A stretch of 64,000 nt of DNA, from contig CM019826.1 of assembly GCA_009763385.1 (NCBI GenBank), forward strand, positions 98,254,848 to 98,318,847, read 5' to 3'. The stretch is from Coix lacryma-jobi var. lacryma-jobi (taxonomy: Eukaryota; Streptophyta; Magnoliopsida; Poales; Poaceae). Below the pieces are notes generated by a model, which saw only the letters and a program-made list of their open reading frames with translations, ran no database searches and had not been told where the DNA came from. A program made the translations under genes and the position numbers. This document shows positions 1-12,553 of the stretch, piece by piece (the first letter of the stretch is position 1; each line of letters starts with the position of its first letter).

Positions 1-1740
1 GTCCGCCGGTCACTCGGGGGAAAAACACCGAGGCAAACAGCCACTGCTCCAGCTGGAACCCCGACTCGCGGACTGTCCGCAGCTGGGGGGCGGACAGTCC
101 GCCACTGGCCAGAACGCCCAAAATCGCCACGGGACAAAACCAAAATCGATTGGATCTTCACCAAATCGAACGGGGCTGCAACTAAACTTCTCCCAAGTGT
201 TCTTCTACGTGTTGGGAAGCTAATCATAAGATATCATCGCTTCAAACCAACTAATCCATGAGAAATCCGAAGAACACTAGAAAAGGGGAAGAAAGAAGAA
301 CAAAAACGATTTTGACCCCGATCACTTGTTGTGAGGGTAGAGATGATTAATTCCTTTGGTGGAAATGTTCTCCTCATTTCAAAGAACAAGTTGATTCAAA
401 CGGAATCGCAAAAGACGCAGCGTAGAGGGAGATCGAGTGAAGGGAAAATCGTGGAGAAACAAAGAATGTGAAGAACAAATTCAAAACGCGAATTCAACCA
501 CGAATTTGATCCTTGGATTCAGCGGAATGCATGATTGATTAAGCACTCGGTGTCGGGCTACAAGCCACTCCTAGCAACACACAGCTTGGATGGCGAAAAG
601 CTCAAGAACAAGAGCCAACTCTCCTCTAACCCTAGCCTTCTCTCACAAGCACAAAATGAGAGAGACACCGTCCAAGGATGGCTGTCCAACACAGCCCCTT
701 CATCTATATATAGGCGTACGTCCAAATGACACAAATGCCCTAACATGAAGTACTAACCCAAATACCCCCTAGGGGTAAAACCGTCCAACTCAGGCAGTTT
801 CCATCCGATGGCCACGCGCCTTCTCATCCTTCGCTTTGCCTCGACGCAAGCTCTAGGATGCCGCCACGTGCCGTCACTGTCGACCGCCGCGCCTTCTCAC
901 CGATAGCTTCGCCGCAACGCAAGCCTCTCGGTGCCGCCACGCGTCGACCGTCCTTTTGGACCTTCCCTTGGTTTTGAGGCCAAAACGGGAAACCTGCCAG
1001 CCCAGGTTTTGAGGCCCAAACCTGGAAACCGTCCCCCCAAGTTTGAGGCCCAAACTCGGAAACCTGCGAGCCCAGGTTTTGAGGCCCAAACCTGGAAACC
1101 ATCCATCCTGAGTTTTGAGGCCCGAACTCGGAAACCGGCCACCCGAGTTTTGAGGCCCAAACTCGGAAACCATCGATGGTAGCTTTTTGAGGCTCAGCTA
1201 CAAAACCCGCACCGTAGACGGGATGTGGTTCGCACACCCCGACCACCAGCACCGATGTCGATGCATGTCCAACCTCCACGCCGGGCACAACGCCTTCGCC
1301 TTCCTTCTTGACTTGGCCGATGGCACTTGCGCCGCACACAAGCCCGTGTCTGACCTCCTGCCAAGTGCCACGACGCTATCGTCTTCGTCCCGACTCGGCT
1401 GATGCATCGCACATCCCCATGTGCTCTCGCTCGCCGATGCCACGTGCCAGTTACCACAGCTGGTCCTCTGGCCTCTTGGTCCGTCGGTCCAAGCCTCACG
1501 TCCGCCCTTCACCGCTCTGGGTACATCGACATGGCACGTCCGCCGCACGGCACGCCCATCCTTCACCGCTCCCGGTCCGTCGGCATGGCACGTCTCTACT
1601 TGACCTTCACCTCGCCATCGACCACTGTATCCAAGCTCAACACCTGCACATCAACACAACCAAGAGACACATGTTGCACACGCACACTAACACAGAAACA
1701 CCACAACTCAACGCCACCGGTTAGTCATAAGCATTAAGCA
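1..1740 (-). repeat. Copia LTR fragment, reverse orientation, cut by window start
   Basis: This stretch aligns by eye, block by block, with the minus-strand LTRs near 25.4-27.4, 35.7-37.7 and 45.2-47.2 kb. It has GCGGACTGTCCGC palindromes (about 8-105), the shared block around 340-520, a TATATATA box (705-712, read on minus), an array of GGTTTTGAGGCCCAAACC-type units (968-1174), and the U3 head (about 1190-1700). The part nearest the LTR 3' end lies before the window. The LTR 5' terminus and polypurine tract expected near 1740 are not recognisable, so the edge is approximate. Translations on both strands are low-complexity shadows of the repeat units. I infer a decayed or deleted relative of elements A and C. 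Confidence 0.7.
968..1174. repeat. Palindromic U3 hairpin array
   Basis: About five units of the form CCNRG-TTTTGAGGCCCAAAC-YNGG, spaced roughly 40 bp apart. The outer bases of each arm are complementary although they differ from unit to unit. Confidence 0.75.
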
Positions 1741-1832
1741 CATAGCGAGATAATGACTCAACCGGGAAAAGCCTCAAACCTCCCTCATCATTGTCAATCA
1801 TTCATAATATATGTTCTCACAGCTCGGTTTGG

Positions 1833-3390
1833 TGGTTGAGCCACAGAAAAACCACCGAGTGGACGGTTTCCAGGTTTGGGCCTCAAAACCTGGGCGCTGA
1901 CGGTTTCCGAGCTTGTGCCACAAAACTCAGGCTGAGGACGGTTTCCAGGTTTGGGCCTCAAAACCTGGGCGCTGGCGGGTTTCTGAGTTTGGGCCACAAA
2001 ACTCAGGCGATGGACGGCTGGTTTCCCGGTTTGGGCCTCAAAACCGGGGGTTGTTCGTGAAGACAGGTTTCCCGGTTTCGGCATCAAAACCGGGGGGAGG
2101 TCCGTGAAAAGGACGAGCGGTGGCGGCACGTGGCGGCAATCGGTGAGGTCGCGTCGAGGCGAAGCTACCAGTTGTGCGGGCGTGGTCGTCGGATCATCGT
2201 CAACTTCGAGTTGGTCAGGAATACCCTTAGGGTTAGCCTGCTCGCTCATTAGCAGTAGGGGTAGAAGGGGAATAATTGTATTAGGCTATATAAGGAGAGG
2301 CAGCCCCTCCCTCCAGACTATCTCAGCCATTGCCATTTTCATTATAGGGTTTCCTGCTTTCCATTCCCTGCTGTAGCTACTGAGATCCGCAGAGATGGTG
2401 AACAATACCTCTGTGTATTTGCTTTTTGAGGAAATGAGACCGTAATCTCGTTGTCTCCTCGTGGGGACGAATTTCGGCTGACAATTTGTGGTCTTGATTC
2501 ACGTTTTGAACTTGTTCATTGCGTTCTTCTTTTCTCCACGATTTTTTCATCGATCGATCTCTCTCCACGTTGCTCCGTTTGCAAAACCATTTGAATCAAC
2601 TTGTTCTTTACTGTGAGGGGATCATTTCGACCAAAGGAATTTAACTCAAACCTCATGAGCAAGTAGATCGATCGGTTTTCGTGTTTGGATCAACTTTTAC
2701 CTCTTGCCTCCGATTTCTTCCGATTCACCGATTTGGAGTTAGGCTCGAGCCATGATCTCTTAGGAGTAGCTCACTAACATCCTTGTGACCTCTTAGATCG
2801 AATCTTAGCCCTAGTGCTTTAGATTTGGAGGAGATCGGGTGGAATCGCCAAAGAACTGTGCTGATTTCGGGGGCATCGGACGCTGCTGTTCATAGCATCG
2901 GACGCTCCGGTGACATGTGTCAGTTCTGGTGCTTTTAAGTGGACATCGGACGCAGAGCATCGGACGCGTCCGTTGTTCATCGAACGCGCCGGAGCCTGAG
3001 AATCGGACGCTGAGCAGTTACTGTAGTAGCGTCCGATGGTCATGCAGTAAGGTTCTAGAAAGGACCTATTTGCGTCGGACGCGTCCGTTGGGTAGGTATC
3101 GGACGGTGCCAGCATCCGATGCAGTGACAGATTCACTGTTTCGTCCGCGGTTCATTGGTCCGATCTCGGATTTGGTTTCCATCTTTTGCGTTGGACTCTT
3201 TGGGTTGCATAGTATCCCGCTGTGCTTCTAGGAAGCATCCACCCTACCTCCAGGGTCGTGGATAGTAGCAAGCCCATGTTTTTCTTCTGGGGTGACTTTC
3301 TGGGACAAAGGCTAAAAGTTTCTGAAAAGAAATTTGGAGCTCCCATTCACCCCCCTCTGGTCGCCTTTGTGTAACACTTTCGGTCCTTCA
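1833..3390 (+). repeat. Truncated Copia LTR, plus orientation
   Basis: Homologous to the other Copia LTRs here but on the plus strand. It has the palindrome array (1865-2099), a TATATAA box (2287-2293), a stretch matching the shared block of the other copies (about 2380-2660), GCGTCCGATGC-type palindromes in inverse form (about 2868-3125), and the conserved end with CCCCCCTCTGGTCGCC running to CCTTCA at 3390. The first 400 or so bases of the family LTR are missing. No PBS follows 3390; instead unrelated Gypsy-like sequence begins. It is therefore a truncated solo LTR or remnant. The palindrome type links it to the element B subfamily. Positions 1741-1832 between this copy and the oppositely oriented one hold no recognisable feature. 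Confidence 0.7.
2287..2293 (+). promoter_or_regulatory. LTR TATA box
   Basis: TATATAA at the position equivalent to the TATA box of the other Copia LTRs in the window, followed by the conserved leader block. Confidence 0.6.
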
Positions 3391-3648
3391 AAAACCCTCA
3401 CACCCACCTTAGGGAATTTGAGCAATTGTGTTCTTGCTTGTCTATTGCTGGCATGACACAAGAGACCATTAAATGGAAATTGTTTCCGTCCTTTCTTTTT
3501 GGAAGAGGAATCTCAATATGCTCATGACGTAAGAGGAGTAGATGGAAATTAGGACAAACTTTGAGACAAATTTTGTCTTGCTTTCTTCCCTCTTTCTCGA
3601 ATCACTGCCCTTTGAATAGAAATTCTTACCTTTCATCAAAAAGAGAAG

Positions 3649-4480
3649 GAGACATGAGGAGTAGCCTGGGCTAGATTTATGAGGCTTGTCAACACTGGCC
3701 CAAATCTTTCTTTGCCTGATGATATTATTTTACAACATTTTCATTATGGCCTTAGCAAAGAAGCTACCCTTTTTCTTGATACCTCTTCAGGAGGATCATT
3801 CACTCATAAAACTGTTAGTGAAGAAAAGCCATCCTTGAGAAAATCCTTGAAAACACTTCTTATACTGGCATTTATGATGAATTCCCTGAAGAAGAAGTCA
3901 AGCCCATCCCCGACCAACACGAGGATGAACACACAACCAAATTTGAAATTCCTTCAAATCATTTTTATAATTTGGTTCTCACAGAACCTTCCGTAGAGAA
4001 AACACCCCACACTTTAGAAAATGATGAACCCCATCCTTCAGTGTTCTTCTCTGAAATCGAGGAAGATGATATCAAAGAGCATGAAGCTGCTTCATAAACA
4101 CCTCTTTAAATCCATGCTCATATGAGACATCTCTTGATTCTATTGGTCTGTCTAACATTGCCACACTCAAGATTTTCAACCCCCTCTCACTTTCTATTTA
4201 CAAAAACTTCAAAAGGGTGGTTGTAGATGCATATGTTTTTCACAAATGTTGTAGATCTCATTGTGCTCTTAAGTTGGTATTGGAGGGGAAACCACTCACC
4301 AATTCACATCTTGAAGTTTTCCCAAAGACAAGCTCAGTATCCTAAAACAAGCACTTTTCAGATCAGTGTTCACCTTCCTGCTACACTGCCCTTGTGTATG
4401 GAGCATAGGGATATAATTATTAAAATATTCCTTCGGGTATTCTTGTCACTAACCTTTGCAGGTCTGGAGCAAAAAGTTTG
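3649..4480 (+). pseudogene. Decayed Gypsy-type gag relic (Athila-like)
   Basis: The plus strand encodes WARFMRLVNTGPNLSLPDD followed by LQHFHYGLSKEATLFLD and GGSFTHKTVSEE. I recognise this as the C-terminal part of the gag of Athila-like or related grass Gypsy elements, where this segment follows the retrotransposon gag domain. A frameshift near 3880 moves the frame into an acidic stretch ending at a TAA near 4097 (EVKPIPDQHEDEH to KEHEAAS). Beyond it, 4100-4480 gives weaker coding-like segments with several stops. No gag N-terminus, zinc knuckle or pol is visible. The lineage is from memory of the family; the broken reading frames are seen directly. Confidence 0.55.
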
Positions 4481-4760
4481 AAGGAACGACAAACACAAGG
4501 TATGTCCCACCAATCATCATGCAACATTGAATTACAGTCATCCAATCTTGATTTTTGCAAAATCTAAGCTTTAGGGAAACACTTTCTAAGAGCATCTTTT
4601 ACCATGTTGCTATGTTGGTTAACCCTACCTTTAAGACATGCTCATGTGCTATACACTAATCATGCTCTCTCATCACCATTTGAGTAAATATTTTAATGCT
4701 TTAATGCTATCCTCATTTGCTATAGTATATGCTTTGTTGTTTTGAATTATTTTTATATAC

Positions 4761-4950
4761 CTTTTAAATTAGGCATGGTGCTTAGTTTAAACTATTTTCA
4801 TGAATTAAAGTAAGACACGGTGTCTGGTTTGATTCTTGAGCTAAAGGGTGTCCTGATTTTACTTCTAAAGGCTTTTAAATTAAGTATGGTGCTTAGGTTA
4901 AAATGCCTTCCTAAATCAAATTACACCTGGTGTCTAGGTTGATTTTTGAG
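4761..4950 (+). repeat. Two-copy imperfect repeat, about 80 bp units
   Basis: Units at 4761-4840 and 4872-4950 share the order CTTTTAAATT, ATGGTGCTTAG, a central AAATCAA/AATTAAA stretch, GGTGTCT-GGTT and GATT-TTGAG. They are separated by about 31 bp and diverged by point changes. Confidence 0.7.
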
Positions 4951-7900
4951 CCGATAATATGCTATAGTGGATGTTGGATATTTTGTTGGACTAACCCCTG
5001 CAGGAAAACTTTCAATATCAATTTGGGAAAGTCCTAAGATGAACTTACACTAGAAATGAAGAGACACATGAACTTCAACAACTTGCGTAAGGGAGACACC
5101 ACTCACTGATGATGGAGAAATGAGATCCATAGAACAAGACAGAAGATGAGTGCCACAAAATAATCAAAGCACTCACTCCATGGGAGTAGGTGAACAAGTC
5201 TGGGCTGGGCAACTAGAAGACAAAGACCATCATGGGGGCACTCGTCTCTGAACCCTCAGATCAAGCAATACAAACACAAGCAGTGAGAACTTATCCTGTC
5301 TTCTAATTAATGCAACACAAGAGCTAGTTTGGGGGATGAGGTGGAACGACATCAACAACAACAAGGTTTACAAATTCGACACATGAACATGTTGTTGAAG
5401 AAATTGGAGCATCCACCTACCTCACAAGCCAGCTTGGGGGAGACACAATTCCGTTGCCTAGATTTGCTTCACGATCAAGGGGAGGAAGGAAAAATCCAGC
5501 TTCAAGACACTTTGACCTCCTACTCACCACTTTGATCAGTACAAGCCACTGAACGCTACCCCAATCAAGAAGAAGAATATGATCCATCACTCATTCTTGG
5601 AAATCGTTCTTGAAAACCTTCAATGTTGTCATCTATGTCGGACCTAGAGAAATCCACTTTTGGATCTTTGACCAAAAGGTTCGCTGCTTCTTCAACAACT
5701 ACACCACTTATGAGTAGACAAAGAGAACCAAGAGAAGATGTTGACTCAACCGACAAAGGAAGAACCAACTGCCTGGAAGTGAGGGGACATCATAAAGGAT
5801 AAAGCCACTACACCGCAAGAATTAGAAGATAGAAAGATAGTACCTGAGCCTACAAATCAAGAAAATAGCTGACAAAATCTCCATTGTCTGGACCTATTGA
5901 GAACAAGACTGAGCTGGCCCACTGTGAGATAGGCAAGAGAAGACAAGCTATTCATGAACAACAACCAGCTAGACAAGAGAAGCTTCCACAAGGTGGTTCG
6001 ACACAATCACTCTTCAATTATAACACAACATTTCAAGGTAAGTGACCATCACTTAAAAAGTTTCTTCTTAATTCTGGTATGCACATAAATAAAGAACCAA
6101 ATATGTTTAAGTTGCACCTCACTTGATCTAACCTAATCAACTCAACATGTTCAGTTCTTTGCTCCTTGTTCTTAGCTTTACTCTCTTGAATCTCACTATC
6201 TTAACCAAATGAGCTAAAATGTTGTGCATCCTACCTTTGGAAGATGATATATCACAATCATGATCAACACATTATGCATAGATTATCCTTCCTTAGGTTA
6301 AGCAATCTGATCTGTTAAATATTTTAATATGCTACTTTCATGCTCATGTTTTGAACCTATCACTCATGTTAAGATTGAATAGAACACATTTAGAACAATT
6401 TTATCTTGTGCAATGTGCCTATGTTTAGAGAGGAATGAACAAAACTTTTGGTTCTGTTGGTGTTTTTCCACCAACAGAGCCCATGCACTTGATCTCTATC
6501 TTATCTTTATGAGCAAGACACACTCTCAACATGGAGGAGTTTGCCAACTCTCACATTCTACAGAGTGAAGGTCCTGGATCTACAAGAATATGCACACTAA
6601 GCAAGATGCTGCCAGCTTCCACAACTAATGCTTCACTTTAAACTGCTGGACAACGGAGAACATAGATGACACCATATCAAGAGGTGCAGTTATCAAGGTC
6701 TACATATTGAGATCAAATGATGCACCTCAGAAATGAACATGGTGAGAAGTTCTGTTCAGAGGACTTAAAACATTGAACCCTCGCCAAAAGGTAAAATCGG
6801 TAGTTATCCATATTTATCTTTTCTGAATTAGTTTCTCTTTTTGCATGTTTACTTTCCATCATCATCTCTCGATAGCATATTTACTTTTCTCCATTAGCAT
6901 TGCATAAAAAAAGAGAAAGTAAAAATATTTTACTTTTTGCACTGCATCATAAAACCTAAAGCTCCATATAAATAATTGTGTGGTGTGTAAAACCCACATG
7001 AAATATTCACCGTGGTGACATAAAAACAAAAATAAATATGCATACATTCATCCTGTTGCATCATAAAAAATATTAAAATACAAAAATATTGACAAAGAGA
7101 TCTTACTGAATCTCTAGACAACTGAGGCTTAAGTGGCCAACCACTAATGCTTAATCTGTTCCACAAGTTTTGTTGTCTATTTGAGTTTCACAGGATTGAA
7201 AGACTAAGAAAAGCTGACGAGCAAGTGGATGTTGCATCCACTGTTGGAGCACTGTTTCCACAACCATCAACAGCAATCAAAGCTCCGACAAAGGAAGCAC
7301 ATTTCCATTGCTAGTCTGTTACATTGCAAGATCAAAACGACTACGTCAACATTTAGCTTGGAGAAAAGCACCGTGTATCCAAGTAAGTATCCTTATCCTC
7401 TTAAGTTTTCTTTCTATACATAAATAAAAATAAAATAAAAAAATGTGGCACATGAAGGCTCACCATTAATTAAAAAGAAAAAAAATATTTGGGCACATGA
7501 AGGCTCAACACTATTAAGGGAACCGGCATGGGGGAGATGCACCCCGTTATCTTCGTAATCTAGGTATGTGTTATTCACTATCTTAGTTATTTATAGTAAG
7601 TGTATGTTAGGTTAAATAAATAGTGTGTTAAGTTTGCTTAATTTTGTGTTAAGAAGCTGATAATAAAACAAGAACTCTCTCTCTAATCTATTACATGGAA
7701 ATAATGAATAGTTACTCTATCTAATTTCTTTCAAGTATCTAGCCTTCAAAGCATGAGTTCTCCTAATTAATAATGATGCTTAAAAATGAAATTAAATATA
7801 TGGTTAGCAAATGCTTGATCTAGAGTCTAGATAATTGACAAATATGATATGTGATGATCTGAGCAGCTGTTATCTTGTCATAAAACAACACTAGAGTTCC

Positions 7901-8094
7901 GGATATTTTCTAATATTAATATGACCAATAATTGCATTGAATTAAATTATGCTTTGTTGAACCTATGAGAAGTTATCATGCTATTGAATTGAGATCACTT
8001 ACACATTTCATCCATCTTCCGCATAAATGCTCATGATTATCTGTTGTTGTCCTCTCAAAAGTTTGTTGTTAGCATGTGGCTATTGAAAAAAAGA

Positions 8095-8200
8095 GAAAAT
8101 CCGAGGAAATAAAAAGGAACAAGTGTCCGAAACCTAAAAATAAATATCCGAAGAAATAAAAAGGGACATGTGTCCGGAACCTAAAAAAATGAATATCTAA
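8095..8200 (+). repeat. Short AT-rich tandem repeat
   Basis: Two to three copies of a roughly 55-60 bp unit containing ATCCGAGGAAATAAAAAGG and TGTCCGAAACCTAAAAA. It sits immediately before the LTR of element C. Confidence 0.55.
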
Positions 8201-8220
8201 GAAAATGAATATAAAAAAAA

Positions 8221-8796
8221 TGCGAACACAAGGTTGATATGTGCCCTTGTGGTTCATTTCCTGAGTGATGAGTGATCGGTCAACAGGCTCACCGGAAGGG
8301 GTGAGAGGCAACATGTCTCTTGGCTGTGTTGATGTGTAGGTGTGGAGCTCGGAGATAGTGGTCGAAGGTGAGGTGAAGGTCAAGTAGAGACGTGTCGTGC
8401 CGACGGACCGAGAGCGGTGAAGGGCGGAGGTGAGGCTTGGACCGACGGACCGGGAGACCTGAGGACCAGCTGTGGTACATGGGGATGTGCGGTGCATCGG
8501 TCGAGTCGGGAGGAAGGTGATGGCGTCGTGACACTTGGTGGGAGGCTGAGAAGAAAGGCGGATGAACTGTGCCCGGCGTGGAGGCTGGACATGCTCCGGC
8601 ATCAGTGCTAGAACTCGGAGTGTGCGAACGACATCCCGTCTACGGCGCGGGTTGGGTAGTTGAGCCTCTAAAAACTACCCTCGACGGTTTTCGAGTTTGG
8701 GCCACAAAACTCGGGGTGGCGGGTTGTCAAGTTTGGGCCTCAAAACTTGGCAAGGACGGTTTCCAGGTTTGGGCCTCAAAACCTGGGCTCGCGGGT
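8221..8796 (+). repeat. Element C 5' LTR, first part (U3)
   Basis: This is the U3 head up to the palindrome array. The last units before the interruption include the perfectly paired CAAGTTT / AAACTTG unit near 8728-8750. The final five bases (CGGGT, 8792-8796) are the left copy of the Tekay target duplication. Confidence 0.8.
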
Positions 8797-9766
8797 TGTA
8801 ACACCCCTGGTGTTCAAATGTAATTAACTTGACATGTCATCATCTTAAGCATTAATTATTTCCTGTGATGCATTTGATTTGCCTAATTGCTATGCCTTGA
8901 TTCCCTTTTCAAAAACGCTAAAAGCCCAATTCTCTCTATAAGGGCAAAATGGTAATTTCACCTCTGTGCCTAGTTATATTTAATTATTGTTAAATTTAGT
9001 GCCCTGATGTTTGCTGCAGTGATCAAAGTTCAAAAATCAGATTTGATTTGATTTTTCCCTTTTGCAAAACTAAAATCCCAAATCCTGGATTTATTCCCTT
9101 TTTCATAACTTTTTCAAAGGTCAAAATTTGAGTTGGTTCAAAAAGCAAAGTTGTGAATCTGATCGAGAGGAACAACTTTGGTATTTACAAATTTTCAAGT
9201 CTCAGTTTGAAATCCAAAGTAATTTTGGTTTGAATCAAGTTTGAAAAAGTGTCCCCTTTACTGTTTTCAAATATTGTTCAAAAGCTATTTGGAATTTGAA
9301 AATGTTCATATTGACAAAGTTGTAGATCTTTTTTTCTGAGCAACTTTGATGTTTTGAGTTTTGTTGCCCAGTTCAAATTTTGGGAGAAATTTGCAAATTT
9401 CTGAAACTGCTCAAAAGTCAAACCCTAGCCTAGTCTACTGATCTTCTTCCTCGCGTAGAGGGGGGGGGCCCCGGCCATGGCCAGCCCGCCGGCAACTCGC
9501 ACACGCCGCACGCCTGGCTGCTCCCCACGCGCCACCAACCTGCCGCCGCTGTTCCCTTGTCCCCTCCCGCCCGCACACGAGCGCTGACCCTCCACACCCG
9601 TCCCCTACAGTGCCCAGGGCGCCGCCGCCGCGTGGCCATCGCCGGCGAGCCTTCGCCCAGGCCCTGCACGCACGCCTGTCTTCCCGCTAGAGCGCAATCG
9701 AGTGCGCACGCTCTCGCCGAGCTTATCCACCCCACCCCGTGCTCTCTACCGGCCTCTGGCCGCGGC

Positions 9767-9773
9767 TATATAA
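9767..9773 (+). promoter_or_regulatory. TATA box of Tekay 5' LTR
   Basis: TATATAA inside GGCTATATAAGCCCG, the expected pol II promoter of the element. Transcription would start about 30 bp downstream, near 9800. Confidence 0.75.
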
Positions 9774-10135
9774 GCCCGCCGGAGCCCCGAGCTCCTCACT
9801 CATCTCCGCCACCGTGGCCAGGCCAGTCCAGTGCCTCCGCCGCTCCACCACCTAGCTCAGAAGCTCCGCCTTGAGCTCGTGAAGCTTTCCCACCCTTCAA
9901 TTTCATCTCTACCGCCCTCAATCGCCCGGCGTAAGCTCGCCGTTCCCATCTCCGGCAGAGACCCGGCGAGCTCGGGTTCGTGAAATTCGCCGTCTCCGGC
10001 CATGATCATCCCTCACCGACCTCGTGTCGTGTTCCTTGGTTCCGTGCGACTCTGACCAGGCCATTGCGGTCTCGTGTGTTGCGCAGGGTCGCCGGAGCGC
10101 GCTCGTCGCTGCCGCCGAAGGAGCTCCACCGAACC

Positions 10136-10330
10136 ACCGCCCCTCGAGCCGTGTCGAGCCTCATCCTCGAGCCTCACCCTCGAGCCCGTGTCGAGCCTCA
10201 TCCTCGAGCCTCACCTCGAGCCGTGTCGAGCCTCATCCTCGAGCCTCACCCTCGAGCCGTGTCGAGCCTTACCCTCGAGCGCGTTCCCGAGCCACAACCT
10301 CGAGCACACCCTCGAACCCCGCCCTCGAAG
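10136..10330 (+). repeat. CTCGAGCC-type tandem repeat in LTR
   Basis: Short units TCGAGCCTCATCC and TCGAGCCTCACCC alternate, with TCGA palindromes every 8-15 bp. The tract lies just downstream of the predicted transcription start and recurs at about 19975-20165 in the 3' LTR with small copy-number and indel differences. Confidence 0.8.
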
Positions 10331-11238
10331 CAGCCGAGCCTTGCCTCTGACTCTCGGTGAGCCCAGCCTCTGTTTCCTCAGCCGAGCCTCGAGCCTCGAC
10401 GTCGAGCCCGCTCCGACTCGAGCTCCGTGCTCTTTTCCTTTTCAAAATATGAATAGTCTTGCTATTTCATCTTTTTGTATGATTTTCTGTATTGCTCTAT
10501 AAATTCTGAAAATTTTACAGTTGAGTCTTTATACCATGTAGTATTTTATAAAAATAAGAAACTTGACTTTTCTGCAAGATTCGGAAAATGTAAAATTCCC
10601 CTTTTAATTGAAAAAAAGGATGGTTTTGGATTTTTAGAAAATAATTTATAACTCCAAAAATCATGAGATAAATTTTGTGAGCTTCCTATGCCATGCTTAG
10701 TCTCTGGTGTAATTTTGAAGTCTTTTGGAACAAGTTGTTTTTTGGGCATTTATTTTAAATTATTAAATAGTGCCTTTTGTTAATTAATGCCTAGATTTAA
10801 TTGAGCACCTTAATGACCTCCAAAAATTATGAAATTTGTTTTGCCATGTATTTATACCATAATGAACCTATGAGTTTAATTTGGCAAAGTTTGGAGCAAC
10901 TTCGTAAAATGACCTTTTGAGTAGTTAAAATAGAAAAGTAATTAGGTTTTGCTGTTATATGCCTTTGTGTGTGACTTTCGGATTGTTTGCTGTTCATAGA
11001 CCCCCACCCTTCTGGTCTATGATGTTTGTGATGTCATACCTTAGTCTATGCTTAGGTTAGATCAATAATGCTTAATAGGCTTAACTAATCTTGCTTAAAG
11101 ATAAAAGATAGGTAACCTTGTGTCTACCCTAGGAGTTACTCCCTTGTTAGAAAGTTATACTCTAGGAGCAGTGCTTTGTCCTGTGTTGCATTGTTCATGT
11201 GAGCATCCTCATAAGCATACATCATTGCATCCGTTTAG

Positions 11239-11355
11239 TGACCGAAGGAGAAGGCGTCAAGATCGAGGCAGCCGCTGACGAACCTGTCCCCGAGGCTACC
11301 CCGAGCTCCGACACCTGCCCTGCCGCCCTCGAGCCTGCCTGCTTTGCTCTTCAAG
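11239..11355 (+). other. Exon-like GC-rich island inside LTR
   Basis: A GC-rich block in AT-rich LTR sequence, preceded by an acceptor-like CCGTTTAG and followed by CAAG|GCAAGC, which resembles a GC-AG intron donor. One frame reads an acidic peptide (EGEGVKIEAADEPVPEATPS). In the 3' LTR the same block carries one-base indels. Splicing is inferred only. Confidence 0.35.
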
Positions 11356-12475
11356 GCAAGCCCCGGTGCATTTAACCCTTTCCTTGAATTTATAAAATGA
11401 TTTCCTTAAATGCTTTTGAGTAAACTACTGCATTAGGTTTATAGGAGTTGAGTGATATCCTATTGATGCATTATCCACCTTGACCACTGATACACCTGAT
11501 ACCTGCTTTTCAAAAGTATTTGAAAAATGCTTAGCAATGCTTATTGAATTAGACTTGCAATAAAATGTCATTTTCAAAAGTGTGATCACTGAAAGAATCT
11601 TTATGGGAATTTGGCTTTACTTCCCGTTCGATGACTGCTTGCCTAGCTAGCATGTGGTCATTGTCGAGAAGAGGTTGTCCGCGCGTACGGTGCCGTCATG
11701 TTGTAGTCCGGGACTCAACAGTTGACACCGACCGGGACAGGGTTGAAAAACTGACAGGACTATTACGCTTGGGTGAGATATAACCAAGGTGTAGTTCTGG
11801 CTGGAAAATTAGGGACCATCCGTATGGGGCCTGCTGGTCAAGACTTGTAACTATTCACATACTTCGGAAAGCTCTGGCTCCGAGGAATCCTTTATTGGAC
11901 CGACAACCGCGCACTGGGAGTGGAGAGATGGCGGAAGTAGCATGTACCCACGTGTCAGGACCTGTACTCTTGGGTTAGAGTCCCAAGGTACTTGTCGCTG
12001 GCGGAAAATTGGAGGGTTAAAGTCCCGAATTGGAGTGGTGTACTGTACTTCCGGGTGGCGTAGGACCGGGCCCAATATTGGAGGAATCGTGGTAGACGAG
12101 TTGGCATATGCAAGCTTGGGTGCTACATATGCAGTGTGGATAGGGACCCTCAGCTGAGTATTATTTATCCGGATTAACGTTGCTCCTCGGTTATGGAGAC
12201 TTGGTCCACTGACTGTCAACGGAGAGTGGTTCTCAACTAGGAATGTTTTGAAATGTAAAATGAATCATGAATGATGAAGAATTGAGAAATACTGAATCTT
12301 TCAAAAATAAAATAAGGTTTACAAAAAAAATGCTTTTCTGCAAAATACTTGATCTTGCTTAAGCCTTACCTTGACTACCCTAAGCCTCTCATTCCTGAGT
12401 CTCTTTTTTTTTCTTTAGTCGGGTAAGTCTTGTTGAGTACCCCAGTACTCAGGGTTTGTTACCCATGTTGCAGGT

Positions 12476-12553
12476 ATGCCTGAGACCCCGATGTGTCTCG
12501 CACCCTGTTGCGTGACCTTCATCCAGGAAGAGGCCGATGAGGCCGATGAGTAA
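12476..12553 (+). CDS. 25-codon ORF in Tekay LTR, preceded by splice-acceptor-like site
   Basis: ATG to TAA encoding a 25-residue peptide starting MPETPMCLAPCC and ending QEEADEADE. It directly follows CCCATGTTGCAG, a good 3' splice site. The same ORF is intact at 22319-22396 in the 3' LTR although the flanking LTR has many indels. It could be the last exon of a small LTR transcript. I know of no function and translation is unproven. Confidence 0.35.
   Translation: MPETPMCLAPCCVTFIQEEADEADE

Larger units (their letters stand above)
4481..8220. other. AT-rich non-coding remnant, probable internal region of old Gypsy element
   Basis: I see no convincing coding sequence in this 3.7 kb. The text is AT-rich with short repeats, including a 79-80 bp duplication (4761-4950), a duplicated phrase GGCACATGAAGGCTCA (about 7440-7510), a segment GGCATGGGGGAGATGCACCCC near 7525 reminiscent of spacers in non-autonomous Gypsy elements, and a short tandem repeat just before element C. 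Short ORFs at 5329-5535, 7229-7423 and elsewhere have no recognisable domain and look like chance. Confidence 0.5.

Noticed and set aside
824..1339. Minus-strand ORF of 171 codons and related ORFs in LTR palindrome arrays
   Set aside because: The peptides are translations of repeated palindrome units (FGPQN, VWASK repeats) seen in several frames and on both strands; no independent coding evidence.
7229..7423. Small ORFs in the AT-rich 4.5-8.2 kb region as host genes
   Set aside because: Short, compositionally random, no domain, and no consistent gene structure.
9430..10502. Overlapping GC-rich ORFs in the Tekay LTR (also 19183-20316)
   Set aside because: Several frames are open on both strands because of GC- and CTCGAG-rich composition; frames differ between the two LTRs through indels.
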